DNA from: a virus
Length of the DNA: 22,909 bases
Strand: one strand, 5' to 3'
Virus record (IMG/VR): IMGVR_UViG_3300017763_000216
Location: 1 to 22,909 of that record
Positions 20,897 to 22,909 of the stretch are shown here, in pieces. Position 1 is the first letter of the stretch. Every line of letters begins with the position of its first letter. A model generated the notes under the pieces. It saw only the letters and a list, made by a program, of their open reading frames with translations. It was not told the origin of the DNA and did no database searches. Made by a program: the position numbers and the translations under genes.

Positions 20897-21525
20897 TGGA
20901 AAGACGAGAAATAAAAAACGCAAAAGACTTAGGGGATTTTGTAGAAATACTAAAAAGAGATTTTCCTCAAGCCCATAGCTATAGGAATCACATGGACTTA
21001 GTTAAAGAGAACATGAAACCTGGATATACATATAAAGAACTTGGAGCTTTTTGGGGATATAGCGCAGCTATTGCAGTACTAGCCGGAGCTTCTAAATTAC
21101 ATGTTGTTGATATCGATATGGCTCCATTTAATCATCATAAGAAATATTTTGAAGACGCTCTTAAAAAAGTTGACGGAAAATTGGTACAGCATGAATATAG
21201 TTCTCTAGATGATAGGTGTGTTGGTTCTTGTGATGCTATGCTAATTGATTCTCTACATAAGTGGGAACACGTATATAATGAGCTAGAACTTCATTCTCAT
21301 ACTGTTAAAGATTGGATTGTATTTCACGATACACATACACTTTATAAGTGGACACGACACGGAGCCATCGGCGACCCTAGAGACTTTAAGACACCAACGC
21401 CTTCACCGATTGGGCCAGGAATTAAAGGATGGTTATTAACACCAAAGGGTTCTCATTGGGAATTCGCAGAAGAAACAACAGAACGTTGTGGCGCAATGAT
21501 GATTCGTAGAAAAGAAAATGATTGA
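20896..21525 (+). CDS. Class I SAM-dependent methyltransferase (CmcI/Methyltransf_24-like)
   Basis: The protein has 209 residues. Motif I is seen as YKELGAFWGYSAAIAVLAG (E48, G50, G54), followed by the acidic post-I strand LHVVDIDMAPF (D72, D74), then DAMLIDSLHKWEHVYNELELH and the strand WIVFHDTHT, which together match the methyltransferase group near cephalosporin hydroxylase-like proteins, often found in glycan clusters. It probably O-methylates a sugar or a modified residue of the polymer; SAM is the donor. It starts TAATG after the GT25 gene with a GGAG sequence four bases ahead, and its stop overlaps the next gene by eight bases. Confidence 0.85.
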   Translation: MERREIKNAKDLGDFVEILKRDFPQAHSYRNHMDLVKENMKPGYTYKELGAFWGYSAAIAVLAGASKLHVVDIDMAPFNHHKKYFEDALKKVDGKLVQHEYSSLDDRCVGSCDAMLIDSLHKWEHVYNELELHSHTVKDWIVFHDTHTLYKWTRHGAIGDPRDFKTPTPSPIGPGIKGWLLTPKGSHWEFAEETTERCGAMMIRRKEND

Positions 21526-21880
21526 AGTACCAGTAGCACATGGTGAGTTATATGATAAACTAACTATTTTACAAATCAAATCTGATAAAGGATTGGATGT
21601 TAAAACAGAATTGGAATATCTTACAGACAAAGTAGAAAAGCTAGATTGTGGAAGAATTGTATCTTCCTTTGTCGAATGTCTTAAAAGAGTTAATGAATTG
21701 CTTTGGAGTATTGAAGACGACAAAAGAGCACATGAAGGTAAGAAAGACTTTGGTAACGATTTTGTAGAGCTAGCAAGATTGGTTTATATTTTAAATGACC
21801 ATAGAGCTTTATTAAAAAGACAGATCAATCTATATTCTAATAGTGAATTTAGTGAAGTTAAAAAACACTCGGAGTACTAA
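21518..21880 (+). CDS. DUF6165-type protein of glycan clusters
   Basis: The protein has 120 residues. The opening EVPVAHGELYDKLTILQIK and the helical remainder (LKRVNELLWSIEDD, NDFVELARLVYILNDHRALLKRQIN) match a small family, which I recall as DUF6165, that sits beside glycosyltransferases in bacterial LPS and capsule loci. Its function is not known; an all-helical adaptor or regulator of transferases is possible. Its presence supports the reading that the surrounding genes build a surface-type glycan. It overlaps the methyltransferase gene by eight bases and the next gene by one (TAATG), with GGAG five bases before that ATG. Confidence 0.8.
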   Translation: MIEVPVAHGELYDKLTILQIKSDKGLDVKTELEYLTDKVEKLDCGRIVSSFVECLKRVNELLWSIEDDKRAHEGKKDFGNDFVELARLVYILNDHRALLKRQINLYSNSEFSEVKKHSEY

Positions 21881-22716
21881 TGGGATTAGGTGATGATATG
21901 TTATTTCTTGGTGAAGCTGAAAAGATACATAAAGAAACAGGTAAGAAAGTCTTTCCAGTTAATTACCGCAGATCTGCTATTTTCGAAAATGTCGACTTTT
22001 TAACTTTTGATAGAAATGAAGAACACGTAAAAGTTAACGTAACGAATCAACCTCCAACATGTCTTCGCGACGGTGAAAAGGTTGACTATCATATACCGTA
22101 TTATGTAAAAGAAGAAGTACATACAAAAAATGGAATGCACTTTATTTGGAATGAAGATTATAAACCAGTCCCATTTAAATTAAAATTTAGTCAAGAAGAA
22201 CTTCGGTCTCGCGATAGACGTGAAAAGCATATGCCAGCTCCTTGGTCAGAATATATAGTTGTAAACCCCGATGTTAAAAATAGTTTTTTTAAAGGAAATA
22301 AAAATTGGGGTTTCGATAATTGGCAAAAACTAACAACTAAACTGCATGAAGCAGGACATCTCGTAGTAAGATTTAAACCATCTGGTGCAGGGTATGATGA
22401 ACCAATGTTAAAAAATTGTGCAAATATCTTAGAGGTTCCTTTAAGGATTGCTTTAGCCATAAAATCTAAAGTAAAGTTGGGTGTTACATTTGACGGTTTA
22501 CTTAGTCATGTTTGGGCAGGAGCTGAAGTTCCTTGTGTTAGAATTTGTGGCGGCTTTATGTCTTCTAAGACATTACACTATGATAATAATCTTTCACTTG
22601 CGTTAAACAACAACCCAATTGGTAAATGTTATCCATCACAAGATATAATAGAAGCAAATAAAAAAATTACAGTCGACATGGTATATGATGCATGTATGAA
22701 ACAATTGAATTATTAA
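21880..22716 (+). CDS. GT9-like glycosyltransferase (heptosyltransferase-type), short N-terminus
   Basis: The protein has 278 residues. It opens directly with GLGDDMLFLGEAEKIHKETGKK, the GD loop that in typical GT9 enzymes follows a first strand, so the N-terminal strand is missing; stop codons lie in frame shortly upstream, so the start at 21880 is firm. The C-terminal half has YIVVNPDVKNSFFKGNKNWG, FDNWQKLTTKL, and a donor-site-like VKLGVTFDGLLSHVWAGAEVPCVRICGG, where GLLSHVWAGAEVP stands for the usual SGxxHLAxALG. A heptosyltransferase-like activity is inferred, with unknown donor. It is the second GT9-like protein in the cluster and the last complete gene. Confidence 0.7.
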   Translation: MGLGDDMLFLGEAEKIHKETGKKVFPVNYRRSAIFENVDFLTFDRNEEHVKVNVTNQPPTCLRDGEKVDYHIPYYVKEEVHTKNGMHFIWNEDYKPVPFKLKFSQEELRSRDRREKHMPAPWSEYIVVNPDVKNSFFKGNKNWGFDNWQKLTTKLHEAGHLVVRFKPSGAGYDEPMLKNCANILEVPLRIALAIKSKVKLGVTFDGLLSHVWAGAEVPCVRICGGFMSSKTLHYDNNLSLALNNNPIGKCYPSQDIIEANKKITVDMVYDACMKQLNY

Positions 22717-22717
22717 T

Positions 22718-22909
22718 ATGAAAGCATACGTAATTGGTGATGTAAATAATGAAACATCTTTTTGGGCAATGACTGCGTGTGTTCGTACCGCAACTATTCC
22801 AGTAGAAAGATTTCAACAGGTATCTGCATCAGATGTAACAGAGAAAGAACTCAACCAATACTCTTATCCTATTGGTGAAAGTGTATTATGTAAAAAATCT
22901 AATCTGGTA
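22718..22909 (+). CDS. Unknown protein, cut by the window end
   Basis: Sixty-four codons are visible, starting MKAYVIGDVNNETSFWAMTACVRTA. The ATG is one base after the stop of the GT9-like gene, in the same direction and close packing, so it is probably part of the same glycan run. The opening strand (KAYVIGDV) followed by a short helix could be the start of a nucleotide-binding or glycosyltransferase domain, but nothing decisive is visible. Confidence 0.65.
   Translation, partial: MKAYVIGDVNNETSFWAMTACVRTATIPVERFQQVSASDVTEKELNQYSYPIGESVLCKKSNLV

Noticed and set aside
22191-22460. An 89-codon open frame on the - strand opposite the last GT9-like gene.
   Set aside because: The + strand gene has recognisable motifs across this stretch; the - strand frame has none and lacks a plausible promoter.

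Overview
The window is a gene-dense, AT-rich segment of a T4-like marine myovirus genome. All genes are on the + strand, and neighbours usually overlap by 1 or 4 bases. Three things support this: class I ribonucleotide reductase genes next to a T4-type RNase H (FEN-family nuclease), phage nucleases and a tRNA cluster, and a block of conserved structural-region genes of the kind found in marine T4-like phages. No integrase, transposase, CRISPR array or rRNA was seen. The host cannot be read from the sequence. The base composition would fit an AT-rich marine alphaproteobacterium such as SAR11, but that is inference.

Layout. Bases 1-5988 hold nine genes that look like the virion or assembly region: a Cys-rich protein cut by the window start, a 686-residue mosaic protein, a coiled-coil plus membrane-anchor protein, a very basic protein, a protein with an EF-hand-like loop, and several conserved small proteins. 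A stem-loop terminator (5985-6015) and a near-consensus sigma70-type promoter (6013-6041) close this block and open the next. Bases 6049-12326 are nucleotide metabolism and DNA processing: nrdB, nrdA, a zinc ribbon, a stand-alone ManC-type cupin, a staphylococcal-nuclease-like protein, a GIY-YIG-like nuclease, RNase H, two unassigned proteins and a PD-(D/E)XK exonuclease. Bases 12389-14339 hold ten very small unknown genes behind two strong promoters, an arrangement typical of early, host-directed phage genes. Bases 14336-15280 encode a HAD phosphatase, a SemiSWEET-like PQ-loop membrane protein and a 40-residue membrane peptide. Bases 15289-15604 hold four tRNAs (Thr-UGU, Asn-GUU, Lys-UUU, Arg-UCU).

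From 15628 to the window end is the most unusual part. It is a single run of a ParB-like protein, a capsule-synthesis-like glycosyltransferase, four GT-A enzymes with DxD motifs (two of them tandem paralogs), two GT9-like proteins, a GT25-like protein, a class I SAM methyltransferase, a DUF6165-type protein and a gene that runs off the end. A perfect T4-late-type box (TATAAATA) lies just in front of the first gene. Together these look like a phage-encoded pathway that builds or decorates a glycan. The acceptor could be host surface polysaccharide, a virion protein or modified DNA, and the sequence does not decide which.

Two features run through the window. Very few start codons have a recognisable Shine-Dalgarno sequence, and several promoters sit so close to the start codon that the transcripts would be leaderless or nearly so.
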